Shown here in pieces: positions 7,944-16,772 of a stretch of DNA of 63,316 bases. Source of the stretch: Flavimaribacter sp039888615. GTDB lineage: Bacteria > Pseudomonadota > Alphaproteobacteria > Rhizobiales > Rhizobiaceae. Numbering within the stretch: the first letter of the stretch is position 1; each line of letters opens with the position of its first letter. The stretch is from the NCBI GenBank assembly GCA_039888615.1, contig JBDQQS010000024.1; one strand, given 5' to 3'. Made by a program: the position numbers and the translations under genes. The notes beneath the pieces are model-generated. The model saw nothing but the letters and a program-made list of their open reading frames with translations. It had not been told where the DNA came from and did not search any database.

Positions 7944-9370
7944 TTAGTAACATAGCGTCGTTTCAGTTAATTTTCTACAATCGTCTGAACTGACTTCGAA
8001 CCATGTGGTCATGCCTGCCGCCGCGTGTTCCAGCATGTGGCAATGATACAGCCACTTGCCGGGAATTTCTGCGACGAAGGCAACCTCCGTCGTCTGCTCA
8101 GGTCCAATCAGGAATGTGTCGCGCCAGGGCTTGCCGTCATCGACGTCGGCTCCGGATCGGCTGAGAACACGGAAGTGATGACCATGGACATGCATGGCGT
8201 GTACCCAGCCTGTCTGATTTATCGTTTCCAGCAGAACCGTTTCGCCGCGCCGAACCGTGAAAAGCGGGGCCTCTGCCAGGTTTGCTATGCCGTTGAATGC
8301 CCAGGACTGGCCCGTTTTGCGGAAATCTTCCCCTTCAAGGCGCTTGCCCTTGTGGGTGATGTACACAAAGCCGCCCATGGCGCCACCTTCCATAACGACC
8401 TTCACATTCCGGGCGCCCGTCACATCGGGCTCCGGTATCAGGTTTACCGGAATTGAAGGCGCCGACTGCGCTGTACGCGATATCCCGCCGACGATCCCGT
8501 CGACCAGGGGGAATGGCTGATCGCCCGAAATCTCTTCGATCGTGAAATCAGCGTCCGGAACAACTAGCAGGTCGATCCGTTGCGCCGGTCCGAGAAGATG
8601 CGGGGAATAAGGCAGAACGACGGATTCCGGCAGCGCCTGTCCGTCATAGGCAATTACCTTTCCACCGAACCGATTGGGATCGAGTTCCAGAACACTGCGT
8701 TCGAGGCGTTGATCAGTCTAACGCGATAGGCGTCGCCACTGCGCAGCTTCAAGACCGGACGTGACTTGCCATTCACAAGGAGCCAGTTACCGAGACACCC
8801 TCCGTGGCTCCAATCCATCAAGGAACCAAAGCTGCCCGTGTCCAGAACGCCAGGCTGGCGCAAGCGCCAGTCATCAATGATGAGGGTGATGTCATGGTCG
8901 CGATCAAAGGTGGAGGTTTGCTCCTCCACGATCAACGGGCCATACAAGCCACGCCCGACCTCATTCCAACTCTTGTAGTGCGCGTGATACCAATATGTAC
9001 CAGAATCCGGCAGCTCGAATTCATAGATGAAACTGTCTCCGGGCTGCACGGGTTCCTGGGTCAAGCCGGACACCCCATCCATCGCATTTTCGATGCGGAT
9101 CCCGTGCCAGTGGATGGATGTGGGCTTCTCAAGATTGTTGCGAAAGTTGACGCGTATCCGCTCGCACTTTCGGGCCCGGATTTCAGGACCGGGTACAATG
9201 TCGTTATAAGCCCAGAGATCTGAGAGCTGCTGCTCGTAAAGTGCTCGCCGGACCGGTCCTGCGATCAGATCAAACTCCTGCGTACCCCTCTTTGCCACAG
9301 CAAGACCGGGCAGGATGCCTGCAGACACGAGCACCCCGGTTCCCGCCAGGAAATTGTGTCTGTCAATCAT
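7944..9370 (-). pseudogene. Multicopper oxidase gene with one frameshift
   Basis: From the ATG at 9370 the frame gives MIDRHNFLAGTGVL, then IHWHGIRIENAMDG and YWYHAHYKSW, and runs into a stop at 8654 after LINASNAVFWNS. The frame shifted by one base carries on from about 8690 as LELDPNRFGGKVIAYDGQALP and reads through to 7944 with HAMHVHGHHF and YHCHMLEHAAAGMTTW. A single missing base near 8686-8692 (AACACTG region) explains the break. All copper ligands are encoded across both frames. It is close to the intact oxidase at 17199. Confidence 0.88.
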
Positions 9371-10695
9371 TCTCCCGCTCCAGCAGAAAGGTTGCGATTG
9401 CCGTCAGATCGTCCTGACTCGACACGCTCGCCCGACATGACTGCGACCGGCGTATGGCTGCCCCAGAGTTGCCCGTTGAGCGACCACACATAAGGGCTCA
9501 TCTGGCCGCCCAGTATGACTATAGGCGTCCGGTACACCGACCGATCCGGTAGAGGGTTGAGGGCGCGGAGCCCCAATTCCGCCGTCATGTCCCCGGAATA
9601 GGCAGGGTACTCGGCGTCTGCCATTGTTGAGAGGCGCCGTACCTCGGTGCCGCGCGGGGCAAGCACGATACCGGTCCTTTGCGGCGCGCCTTCGCGCAGG
9701 GCGAGGATGGGCAATGCCGAGCCGTCTGCTGGCATATCAATCGCGATGTCGAGCCGTTGCCCTTGCGCGAAGCCGAAGCGCGTTCCTTCCATGGGCTCTA
9801 CGGCATCTCCGTCGACGGCAACCAGCCGACCGACCACCGATCCGAGATCGACCCAGAATGCCGTCATCGACGCCGCGTTGATGGCACGCAGGAGAACGCG
9901 TCCACCCCGCTCGACCGCTATCACCTCGGGATCGTCCAGGGTCCGGTCATTGGCGAGATAGGCATCGAATTCGAAGTCGTTGAGATCCATCTCCATTCCG
10001 GAGTCGTGGCCCATCCCCGCCATGCCGCCCGACATCGCGTTCGGCATTGGCATGGACATCGGATCGGATTCGTGATGCCCGACGATCCGCCGCGGGAATT
10101 CTCCCATGGAGTGGCTTCCTTCCTGCACCTCGCCATGCGGCATCGCGCGGCCGGACGTGATCTCCTCAAGGACCTCTTCGCCGGAGCGGAAGGAAAAGTC
10201 ATGCAGGAAGAGAACGACCTCCTGCCTGTCAGCAGCCAGATCTTCGGCACTTCGAACAATCAGGGGCGCTGCGAGCTGATCGACCTCCTGGGCCGGGACA
10301 TGGCTGTGCATCCAGAACGTTCCGGTACGGGGCGCAAAATCAAAGGATCGGCTGCCGCCCGCCGGAATCATCGGGCTCGTGTTCGACACGCCGTCCTGGG
10401 CGTTCGGCGGGATCTGACCATACCAGTGCACGATGGTCTCGACATCGAGATCGTTCGTGAGGTCGACACGAAAGCGCTGACCGGGATCGAGGATCAGTCC
10501 GGGCCTTCCGGAGCCGTCGACAAGACCCAGGACCGAGGCGGCACGGCCGTCGACTTCGATCGTGCGACGCACGGCGCGCAATGTGAGCGCATTGGCCTTG
10601 GTAGAAGCTTGCGCGTACACGGTGCCGGGAAGCGACGCCATGATGCCGGCGGCAGCGCCGGATGCCAGGAAACTGCGACGTGAGAGTGGAGCCAT
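9367..10695 (-). CDS. Truncated multicopper oxidase lacking C-terminal copper motif
   Basis: The 442-aa protein has a Tat-like signal (MAPLSRRSFLASGAAAG) and the first two cupredoxin domains. The first copper motif reads VHWYGQIPPNAQDG, with Tyr where the family has His, and FWMHSH follows. A Met/His-rich insert (MSMPMPNAMSGGMAGMGH) is present. The third domain stops at SGERVE and is replaced by a short unrelated tail ending SAGAGE, so the HPxHxHG and HCHxxEH motifs are missing. The stop overlaps the next ATG (ATGA). A deletion of about 100 codons is likely, and oxidase activity is not expected. Confidence 0.8.
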   Translation of the reverse strand: MAPLSRRSFLASGAAAGIMASLPGTVYAQASTKANALTLRAVRRTIEVDGRAASVLGLVDGSGRPGLILDPGQRFRVDLTNDLDVETIVHWYGQIPPNAQDGVSNTSPMIPAGGSRSFDFAPRTGTFWMHSHVPAQEVDQLAAPLIVRSAEDLAADRQEVVLFLHDFSFRSGEEVLEEITSGRAMPHGEVQEGSHSMGEFPRRIVGHHESDPMSMPMPNAMSGGMAGMGHDSGMEMDLNDFEFDAYLANDRTLDDPEVIAVERGGRVLLRAINAASMTAFWVDLGSVVGRLVAVDGDAVEPMEGTRFGFAQGQRLDIAIDMPADGSALPILALREGAPQRTGIVLAPRGTEVRRLSTMADAEYPAYSGDMTAELGLRALNPLPDRSVYRTPIVILGGQMSPYVWSLNGQLWGSHTPVAVMSGERVESGRSDGNRNLSAGAGE

Positions 10696-10732
10696 TTTGA
10701 CACCTTGAGCAAAAACGCGTTCAATTCCGAAT

Positions 10733-13114
10733 TCAGAGGTCCAGCCGCCGCAATCTGAGCGCGTTGGCGATCACCGAGACCGACGACAGCGACATGGCGG
10801 CGGCCGCGATCATCGGCGAGAGCAACAGGCCGAAGACGGGGTAGAGCACACCGGCTGCGATCGGCACGCCGGCCGTGTTGTAGACGAAGGCAAAGAACAG
10901 GTTCTGCTTGATGTTGCGCAGGGTCGCCTTCGCGAGCTTTCGCGCCCGTACGATGCCGGTGAGATCGCCGCCGAGAAGCGTAAGGCCGGCGCTTTCCACG
11001 GCAACATCGGCGCCCGTGCCCATGGCAATGCCGACATCGGCGGCCGCGAGCGCGGGCGCGTCGTTGACGCCGTCGCCCGCCATGGCGACCGAAAGGCCCG
11101 CCGCGCGCAATTCGTCGACAAAGGCTTTCTTGCCTTCGGGCAGCACACCGGCGCGCACGTCGTCGATGCCGAGCCTGGCCGCGACCGCCTCGGCGGTACG
11201 CTGGTTGTCGCCGGTCGCCATGATGACCCGCAGGCCCTGCGCGTGCAGCGCGCGGATCGCGGCCGCCGTGGTCTCCTTGATCGGATCGGCCACCGCGACG
11301 ATGCCGCAGAGCCGCCCGTCGACGGCGACGAACATCGCGGTCTTGCCCTCGGTCCGGAGCGCGTCGGCCTGGTCCTCACCGCCGGTGGCATCGCCGCCGA
11401 TTGCCTGCATGAGCGCGGCATTGCCGAGCGCGACGGAGCGGCCGGCGACCGAGCCGGTGACGCCCTTGCCGGTCACCGCCTCGAAGTCGGTGGCCTTGTC
11501 GAGCGTCACGCCGCGCGCGCGGGCGCCCTCGACGATGGCCTCGGCCAGAGGGTGCTCGGAGCCACGCTCCAGCGCCGCGGCGAGGGCCAGGACCTCCTCC
11601 TCGGGAATGTCGCCGAGCGCGATCACATCGGTCAGCTTCGGGCGGCCCTCGGTCAGCGTTCCGGTCTTGTCGACGATCAGCGTATCGACACGCGCCATGC
11701 GCTCCAGCGCCTCGGCATCCTTGATCAGCACACCGGCCTGCGCGCCGCGTCCCGCCGCCGTGGTGATCGAGATCGGGGTTGCAAGCCCGAGCGCGCAGGG
11801 ACAGGCGATGATCAGGACAGACACTGCCGCCGCGATTGCGAAGACGAAGGCGGGACTCGGCCCGGCAAAAAGCCAGACGACAAAGGCGAGGATGGCGATG
11901 CCGACGACCGTCGGTACGAAGACTTCCGAGACCCGATCGGCCAGGCCTTGAATGGGCGCGCGCGAACGGCGCGCCCCGGCCACCATGTCGACGATCTGCG
12001 CAAGCACCGTGTCTGAGCCGACCGCCGTCGCGCGAATCGCCAGCGTGCCGTTCTTGTTGATCGTTCCGCCGGTCACCCGGTCGCCCTCGGTTTTCTCGAT
12101 GGGGACGGGTTCGCCCGTGATCATACTCTCGTCGATCGAAGACCGGCCCTCGGCCACTTCGCCGTCGACCGGCACGCTGTCGCCGGGGCGTACGCGTAGC
12201 AGGTCGCCTTCGACAATGTTCTCCAGCGGCGCGTCATATTCGGAGCCGTCGGACAGGATGCGTCGCGCGGTCTTGGGCGCAAGGTCCATCAGCGCCCGGA
12301 TGGCGTCGCCGGTGCGCTCGCGGGCGCGCAACTCCAGCACCTGACCGACGAAGATCAGCGCGATGATGACGACCGCGGCCTCGTAGTAGGTGCCGACCAT
12401 GCCCCCCATCCGGTACTGCTCGGGAAAGACGCCGGGCAGGAAGGTCGCAACGAGGGAGTAGAGATAGGCCGCGCCGACACCGAGCGATATGAGCGTCCAC
12501 ATGTTGGGCGATCGGTTCTTTACGGAGTCCCAGCCGCGCTGGAAAAACGGCAGCGCCGCCCACAGCACGATCGGCGTGGCGAGGAGAAACTCTAAGTAGA
12601 TCGCGATCTGATGGCCGATCCAGTCGCGGACGGGAAGACCGACCAGTTCACCCATCGTCAGGATCACCAGGGGCACCGCAGCGGCGGCGCTGATCCACAT
12701 CCGCCGCGTGAAATCGGTCAGTTCCTCGCTTGGCTCGTCGGACGGCACCATCGGCTCGAGCGCCATGCCGCATTTCGGGCAGGCGCCGGGTTCGTCACGC
12801 ACGATCTCCGGATGCATGGGACAGGTCCACTGCGTGCCCTGCGGCGCACGCTTGCCGACCTTCGCCGCGTTGCCCGAGGCGTAAAAATACGGATCGGCAT
12901 CGAACTTCGTCCGGCAGCCATCGGAGCAAAAGTAGAAGGCGTCACGCCCGAAGTCGCGCGTGCGCGCCTCCGGCTTGATCGTCACCGTCATCCCGCAAAC
13001 GGGATCGGTTGCCGTTTCGCCGGCTTTCGGATTCGGGTGATCATGGCCGGCATGACCGTGGCCATCGTGATTGTGCGACGTTTGGTCGTGATGCTGGTGA
13101 GAATGCTGCGCCAT
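10733..13114 (-). CDS. copA: Cu(I)-exporting P1B-type ATPase with His-rich N-terminus
   Basis: I choose ATG 13114 because the -10 box of its CueR-type promoter ends at 13145, next to the alternative GTG at 13144. The 793-aa protein opens with a His-rich leader, then a YHS-like segment (DPVCGM), a heavy-metal-binding motif (CPMHPEI ... CPKCGM), eight membrane helices, the Cu-path motif ACPCALG, the phosphorylation site DKTGTLTEG, the nucleotide contact SEHPLA and the hinge GDGVNDAPALA. It pumps cytoplasmic Cu(I) out. It lacks classical N-terminal HMA CxxC domains. It heads the long minus-strand operon. Confidence 0.95.
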   Translation of the reverse strand: MAQHSHQHHDQTSHNHDGHGHAGHDHPNPKAGETATDPVCGMTVTIKPEARTRDFGRDAFYFCSDGCRTKFDADPYFYASGNAAKVGKRAPQGTQWTCPMHPEIVRDEPGACPKCGMALEPMVPSDEPSEELTDFTRRMWISAAAAVPLVILTMGELVGLPVRDWIGHQIAIYLEFLLATPIVLWAALPFFQRGWDSVKNRSPNMWTLISLGVGAAYLYSLVATFLPGVFPEQYRMGGMVGTYYEAAVVIIALIFVGQVLELRARERTGDAIRALMDLAPKTARRILSDGSEYDAPLENIVEGDLLRVRPGDSVPVDGEVAEGRSSIDESMITGEPVPIEKTEGDRVTGGTINKNGTLAIRATAVGSDTVLAQIVDMVAGARRSRAPIQGLADRVSEVFVPTVVGIAILAFVVWLFAGPSPAFVFAIAAAVSVLIIACPCALGLATPISITTAAGRGAQAGVLIKDAEALERMARVDTLIVDKTGTLTEGRPKLTDVIALGDIPEEEVLALAAALERGSEHPLAEAIVEGARARGVTLDKATDFEAVTGKGVTGSVAGRSVALGNAALMQAIGGDATGGEDQADALRTEGKTAMFVAVDGRLCGIVAVADPIKETTAAAIRALHAQGLRVIMATGDNQRTAEAVAARLGIDDVRAGVLPEGKKAFVDELRAAGLSVAMAGDGVNDAPALAAADVGIAMGTGADVAVESAGLTLLGGDLTGIVRARKLAKATLRNIKQNLFFAFVYNTAGVPIAAGVLYPVFGLLLSPMIAAAAMSLSSVSVIANALRLRRLDL

Positions 13115-13144
13115 TTCGAATGCTTCCTGACTGACTTGGCGCAC

Positions 13145-13175
13145 AAGGTAGAGCTTCCAGTAACTGGAAGGTCAA
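13145..13175 (-). promoter_or_regulatory. CueR-type promoter of copA
   Basis: On the minus strand TTGACC (13175-13170) is followed by 19 bases and TACCTT (13150-13145). The spacer holds a perfect palindrome, CTTCCAGTAACTGGAAG on the plus strand at 13154-13170. Stretched spacers with a CTTCC/GGAAG dyad are the classic MerR/CueR activation target. Confidence 0.9.
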
Positions 13176-13203
13176 GAGCCTGATTGTCCTTTTATCTTCC
13201 AGC

Positions 13204-14511
13204 TCAGCCCGAATGATGCATGTGACCGGTCGACGGCGGACGAAGCCGCAGGAATACCGCCTCGAAGGCAAAGACGACGGCAATCCCGCCGACGGCAATG
13301 ACGACGATCGCCGGGTCCGCCTGCCACTTCATCAGTCCGAAGGCCGCGAGCACCACCGCGTCGAGCGTGATCGCCGTCAGCAGGATCCATGACCGGGCGC
13401 CGATGTCATGCCTGAGGTTCCGGTACACACCCCAGTGGATGACCATGTCCATCACCAAATAGAAGAACGCGCCGAGCGAGGCGATCCGGCTGAGATCGAA
13501 GAAGATGGTCAGAAGACTGGCGATCACCACAGTGTAGACGAGCGTATGATCACGGATCGCCCCTGGCATACCGAAATGGCTGTGCGGCACGAGCTTCATG
13601 TCGGTCAGCATAGCCAGCATGCGCGAGACCGCGAAAACGCTGGCGATCAGGCCGGACGCCGTAGCAATCAGGGCCAGAGCCACCGTCAGATAGAAACCAA
13701 CCTGCCCGAAGGCCGGCGCCGCCGCCTCGGCCAGCGCATAATCCTTGGCGGCGATGATACGATCGAGCGGCAGGCTAGAGCCGACCGCGAAAGCCACAAG
13801 GAGATAGACGACGACGCAGATCGCGATCGAGACCACGATGGCGCGGCCGACATTGCGGTGCGGCTCGGTGATCTCGGCGCCGCTGTTGGTGATCGTCGTA
13901 AACCCCTTGAAGGCGAGGATAGCGAGCGCAGCTGAAGCCAGAAACCCTCCCGCCCCGGTCTCGCCGCCCGTCGCCTCGAAGGAAAAACCACCGGCCCAAA
14001 GCGCCGCAACGCCGAACAATGCGATCCCGAAAACCTTCAGGAACGCCATCACAATAGACAGCAACCCGACCGACCGGTTTCCCGACACGTTCACAAGCCA
14101 GGCGAAGACGATGACGGCAACGCCGATCACCGGCACCAGCCAGCCTGTGGGCTCAATCCCCAATCCCCGCAGCGCATAGGCGGCGAAGGTTCGCGCGACG
14201 AGGCTCTCGTTGATTACCATCGACAGCGCCATCAAAAGCGCCGCGCCTGCCGCGACGGTCGTCGGCCCGTAGGCCTTGACCAGGATCATGCCGATGCCAC
14301 CGGCCGAGGGATAGGCGTTCGACATTTTGACATAGGTGTAGGCGCTGAAGGCCGTGACGATGGCGCCGGCGATAAAGGAGAGCGGAAACAGAGGTCCGGC
14401 CAATTCCGCCATCTGCCCGGTCAGAGCGAGGATCCCCGCCCCGATCATGACCCCGGTGCCCATGGCGATGGCGCCAGGCAAAGTAATGCTGTCTTTTTTG
14501 TAGTCCGTCAT
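13204..14511 (-). CDS. APC-family amino acid permease with His-rich tail
   Basis: The 435-aa protein has about twelve membrane helices and the APC signature near its N-terminus (ITLPGAIAMGTGVMIGAGIL). The helix 6 region FKGFTTITNSGAEITEPHRN is typical of the family. The C-terminus ends GHMHHSG, an unusual metal-like tail. It has its own CueR-type promoter at 14570-14600 and ends just before the copA promoter. Copper-controlled amino acid movement could supply or remove metal-chelating amino acids such as His or Cys; the substrate cannot be read from sequence. Confidence 0.88.
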   Translation of the reverse strand: MTDYKKDSITLPGAIAMGTGVMIGAGILALTGQMAELAGPLFPLSFIAGAIVTAFSAYTYVKMSNAYPSAGGIGMILVKAYGPTTVAAGAALLMALSMVINESLVARTFAAYALRGLGIEPTGWLVPVIGVAVIVFAWLVNVSGNRSVGLLSIVMAFLKVFGIALFGVAALWAGGFSFEATGGETGAGGFLASAALAILAFKGFTTITNSGAEITEPHRNVGRAIVVSIAICVVVYLLVAFAVGSSLPLDRIIAAKDYALAEAAAPAFGQVGFYLTVALALIATASGLIASVFAVSRMLAMLTDMKLVPHSHFGMPGAIRDHTLVYTVVIASLLTIFFDLSRIASLGAFFYLVMDMVIHWGVYRNLRHDIGARSWILLTAITLDAVVLAAFGLMKWQADPAIVVIAVGGIAVVFAFEAVFLRLRPPSTGHMHHSG

Positions 14512-14569
14512 GATCGTCCGCTCGAAATCGCCGTTCCCAGTGTCGGCGAGTGACGCCGAGTCGCTGATC

Positions 14570-14600
14570 TATTTAAAGGTTCCAGCAACTGGAGGGTCAA
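14570..14600 (-). promoter_or_regulatory. CueR-type promoter of the APC permease gene
   Basis: Minus-strand TTGACC (14600-14595), 19-base spacer, then TAAATA (14575-14570). The spacer carries CTCCAGTTGCTGGAAC, one base off the copA dyad. The permease ATG at 14511 is about 58 nt downstream. Confidence 0.85.
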
Positions 14601-14615
14601 GGGTCGGCGGATGGA

Positions 14616-15380
14616 TCAGATCAGGAAGGCCTTGAGCGGCATCCAGATGCCCATGGCCATCATCATGAGGCTTTCGGTCAGGGAGACGAAGCCGAGCGGC
14701 ACCGACGAGCTGCCCCCAACACAGGCGCATTTAAGCTCGCGCTTGTCGATGTAGACCGCCTTGATGATGCTGACCGCCCCGACCGTGCCGATGAACAGCG
14801 CCACCGGCGCCGATATCCAGGCGAGGATGCCGGCCGTCATCAGGATACCGGCCAGCGCCTCGCCAAACGGATAGATCGTGCCATAGGGCACCCACCGGCG
14901 CGCCAGCAGGTCGTAGTTCAGGAACATGGTCGAGAAGCTCTCGACATCCTGCAACTTCTGGATCGCCAAAATGGTCATCGACAGCGAGATGAACCACTCA
15001 AGCGCCCGCAGCGTCAGCACCGTGCCGTATTGGTTCCAGGACAACCCCAGCGCCAGCAGGGCGGCTACCGCGAAAATGGCGATAACCGGCTTATAGGAGG
15101 TGTCGCTTTGCGCCTCCGGCGGCGGATCGATCTCGAAATAGACCCGCAGATCGTCGTAACCACCGACCCGTTCGCCACCGATGAAGGTCTGCGGCGTCGT
15201 ATCCACACCTTGGTCCTCCATAAAGGCGTCGGTCTCTTCGCGCGTGGTCAAGTGATGGTCCTCAACCTCAAAGCCCCGACGCTCGAGAAGATCCTTCGAC
15301 TTCAGGCCGTAGGGGCAGAGGTGATCGGGCATCACCATGCGATAGAGTTGCGCGGTCCGGGTTCCATGCTTCGCCATCAC
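14616..15380 (-). CDS. Glutaredoxin-MauE membrane fusion protein
   Basis: The 254-aa protein has an N-terminal glutaredoxin fold: active site HLCPYGLKS near residues 20-28 and the TTPQTFIGGERVGGYDDL glutathione-binding half. After a linker come about four or five membrane helices of the MauE/DoxX type, with CACVGGSSSVPLG, a Cys pair conserved in MauE-like proteins that pass electrons for disulfide reduction. It overlaps no neighbour but follows the DUF305 gene by 6 nt. A role in reducing periplasmic thiols under copper stress is inferred. Confidence 0.85.
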   Translation of the reverse strand: MMAKHGTRTAQLYRMVMPDHLCPYGLKSKDLLERRGFEVEDHHLTTREETDAFMEDQGVDTTPQTFIGGERVGGYDDLRVYFEIDPPPEAQSDTSYKPVIAIFAVAALLALGLSWNQYGTVLTLRALEWFISLSMTILAIQKLQDVESFSTMFLNYDLLARRWVPYGTIYPFGEALAGILMTAGILAWISAPVALFIGTVGAVSIIKAVYIDKRELKCACVGGSSSVPLGFVSLTESLMMMAMGIWMPLKAFLI

Positions 15381-15386
15381 CGCCTC

Positions 15387-16241
15387 CTAGGAGCCCGCGC
15401 AGGCGTACTGGCCGCGGAAGCCGGCCTCGTACTCCGCACCGGCCGTCACTACCAGATCGTAAAGATCGCCGCTGTCGGTCTCATGCAGTTCAGCCGAGAG
15501 CGGCCCGGCGGTGAACGTGCCCCCTTCGGGGCCGGTTTCGCTTGCGTCGAGGCGAACGAGGTCGCCGCTGATCTTGACCAAAGCAGCCGATCCTTCCGCG
15601 CTCTCGCCCGCGACCAGCACGGGCGGGCTGCCCTCGGTATAGGTGAAGCGGCAGGCTGCGCCATCCGGGAAAACCCGAGCGATCTCGTCCTCGGTCAGGA
15701 ACTCCGGATCGACCTTGGAAAGTTCTTCACTGGCGAGCGCTTCATCAGCGCCGACGAGCTCCGCCGGAGTCGTCGCCGCGCGCTGCGTGGCCTTCCCGTT
15801 GGCGTCGATGTCGGCGATCAGATAGCGCATCTCGGCGATCTCCTTGTCCTGAGCGTAGATGATGTCGTCGGCCAGCGTCCGCACCCGCGCATCGGTGATG
15901 TTGGCGCGGCTCGACGTCATGATCGCAATCGAATGATGCGGGATCATCGCGCTCATGTAGCTGCGGTCCTCGACGGTCACCTGGCTGCGAACCAGCCATA
16001 GTGCAGCAGCGAAGACGACAACCGAACCGGCGAAAATGGCAATGTTCGCATTACGGTTCGTGTACATGCCGAGCATGAAGGCGAGCATGATGACCGCCAT
16101 GGTCGCGCCCATCACGAGCGCCATGTAGGCCCTCGTCTCCGACCACAATACGTGGCTGAGAAGATAGGTGTTCAGATACATCAATCCGAACATTACCACC
16201 GTCGACGTGGCGATCATTGTGAAGAAACGGCCGTAATGCAT
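15387..16241 (-). CDS. DUF305 membrane-anchored protein
   Basis: The open frame runs further upstream, but the start at ATG 16241 (MHYGRFFTMIATSTV) has GGAGGC just ahead and avoids reading through the promoter region; the product is 284 aa. Three N-terminal helices are followed by a DUF305 core with SYMSAMIPHHSIAIMTSSRA, where the MIPHH motif is the family mark. A second domain of about 110 residues (FRFTYTEGSPPVLVAG-like) follows, ending FRGQYACAGS. DUF305 proteins recur in copper islands; the role is unknown, probably periplasmic metal binding. Confidence 0.85.
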   Translation of the reverse strand: MHYGRFFTMIATSTVVMFGLMYLNTYLLSHVLWSETRAYMALVMGATMAVIMLAFMLGMYTNRNANIAIFAGSVVVFAAALWLVRSQVTVEDRSYMSAMIPHHSIAIMTSSRANITDARVRTLADDIIYAQDKEIAEMRYLIADIDANGKATQRAATTPAELVGADEALASEELSKVDPEFLTEDEIARVFPDGAACRFTYTEGSPPVLVAGESAEGSAALVKISGDLVRLDASETGPEGGTFTAGPLSAELHETDSGDLYDLVVTAGAEYEAGFRGQYACAGS

Positions 16242-16271
16242 GTTTCGCCTCCATGTTTTGTTCGCTTTTCC

Positions 16272-16304
16272 AATTAACGACCTTCCAGCGCAGGAAGGTT
16301 CCAA
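16272..16304 (-). promoter_or_regulatory. CueR-type operator of the DUF305-glutaredoxin genes
   Basis: ACCTTCC-AGCGCA-GGAAGGT at 16280-16299 is a perfect 7-6-7 inverted repeat, the most symmetric copy in the window. On the minus strand TTGGAA (16304-16299) and a -10 around 16272-16279 (CGTTAA at spacer 19, or TTAATT at spacer 21) flank it. The -10 is weak, so basal transcription should be low. Confidence 0.75.
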
Positions 16305-16318
16305 AGTCGGCAAGGGCC

Positions 16319-16349
16319 TTGACCTTCCAGCAGCTGGAATCCCTATATT
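16319..16349 (+). promoter_or_regulatory. CueR-type promoter of the cueR operon
   Basis: TTGACC (16319-16324), 19-base spacer containing TTCCAGCAGCTGGAA, then TATATT (16344-16349). An AGGAGG ribosome site precedes the cueR ATG. The gene is therefore probably autoregulated. It is arranged back to back with the operator at 16280. Confidence 0.92.
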
Positions 16350-16373
16350 GCCGCGCAACAGGAGGATGCGCCC

Positions 16374-16772
16374 ATGAATATTGGAGACGTCGCCGAAGCA
16401 AGCGGCCTGCCCGCCAAGACGATCCGCTACTATGAGGACATAGGTCTCGTTCGGCCGAAGCGCGGCCAGAACGGTTACCGCGCCTTCAGCGAGGCCGACG
16501 TGCACAAACTCGCGTTCCTGTCGCGTGCGCGGTCGTTGGGCTTCTCGATTGAGGACTGTCGCTCCCTCATATCGCTCTACGAGGATCGCGATCGTGCAAG
16601 CGCCGACGTTAGAAATATCGCCAGCGATCACCTAGACCGGATCACGTCCAAGATCGCAGAGCTTCAATCGCTCCGCCGCACGCTCGAAACGCTGATCCAT
16701 CGCTGCCACGGCGACGATCGTCCCGATTGCCCCATCCTCGACGATCTTTCGGGAAGCGAGGCGACGCAGTGA
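16374..16772 (+). CDS. cueR: Copper-responsive MerR-family regulator CueR
   Basis: The 132-aa protein has the MerR winged HTH (MNIGDVAEASGL, KTIRYYEDIGLV), a dimerisation helix, and the metal loop CHGDDRPDC with Cys111 and Cys119 seven residues apart, the spacing of Cu(I) sensors. Ser76 in RASADV matches the Ser that marks +1 ion sensors. It would bind the CTTCC-type dyads at 13154, 14577, 16280 and 16325 and activate copper genes. The stop overlaps the GTG of the next gene (GTGA). Confidence 0.93.
   Translation: MNIGDVAEASGLPAKTIRYYEDIGLVRPKRGQNGYRAFSEADVHKLAFLSRARSLGFSIEDCRSLISLYEDRDRASADVRNIASDHLDRITSKIAELQSLRRTLETLIHRCHGDDRPDCPILDDLSGSEATQ

Noticed and set aside
9679..10683. 334-codon open frame on the plus strand
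   Set aside because: It is the complement of the multicopper oxidase gene, with no domain or start signal.
16242..16631. N-terminal 130-residue extension of the DUF305 protein
   Set aside because: It would read through the CueR promoter and the cueR gene on the opposite strand; ATG 16241 has its own ribosome site.
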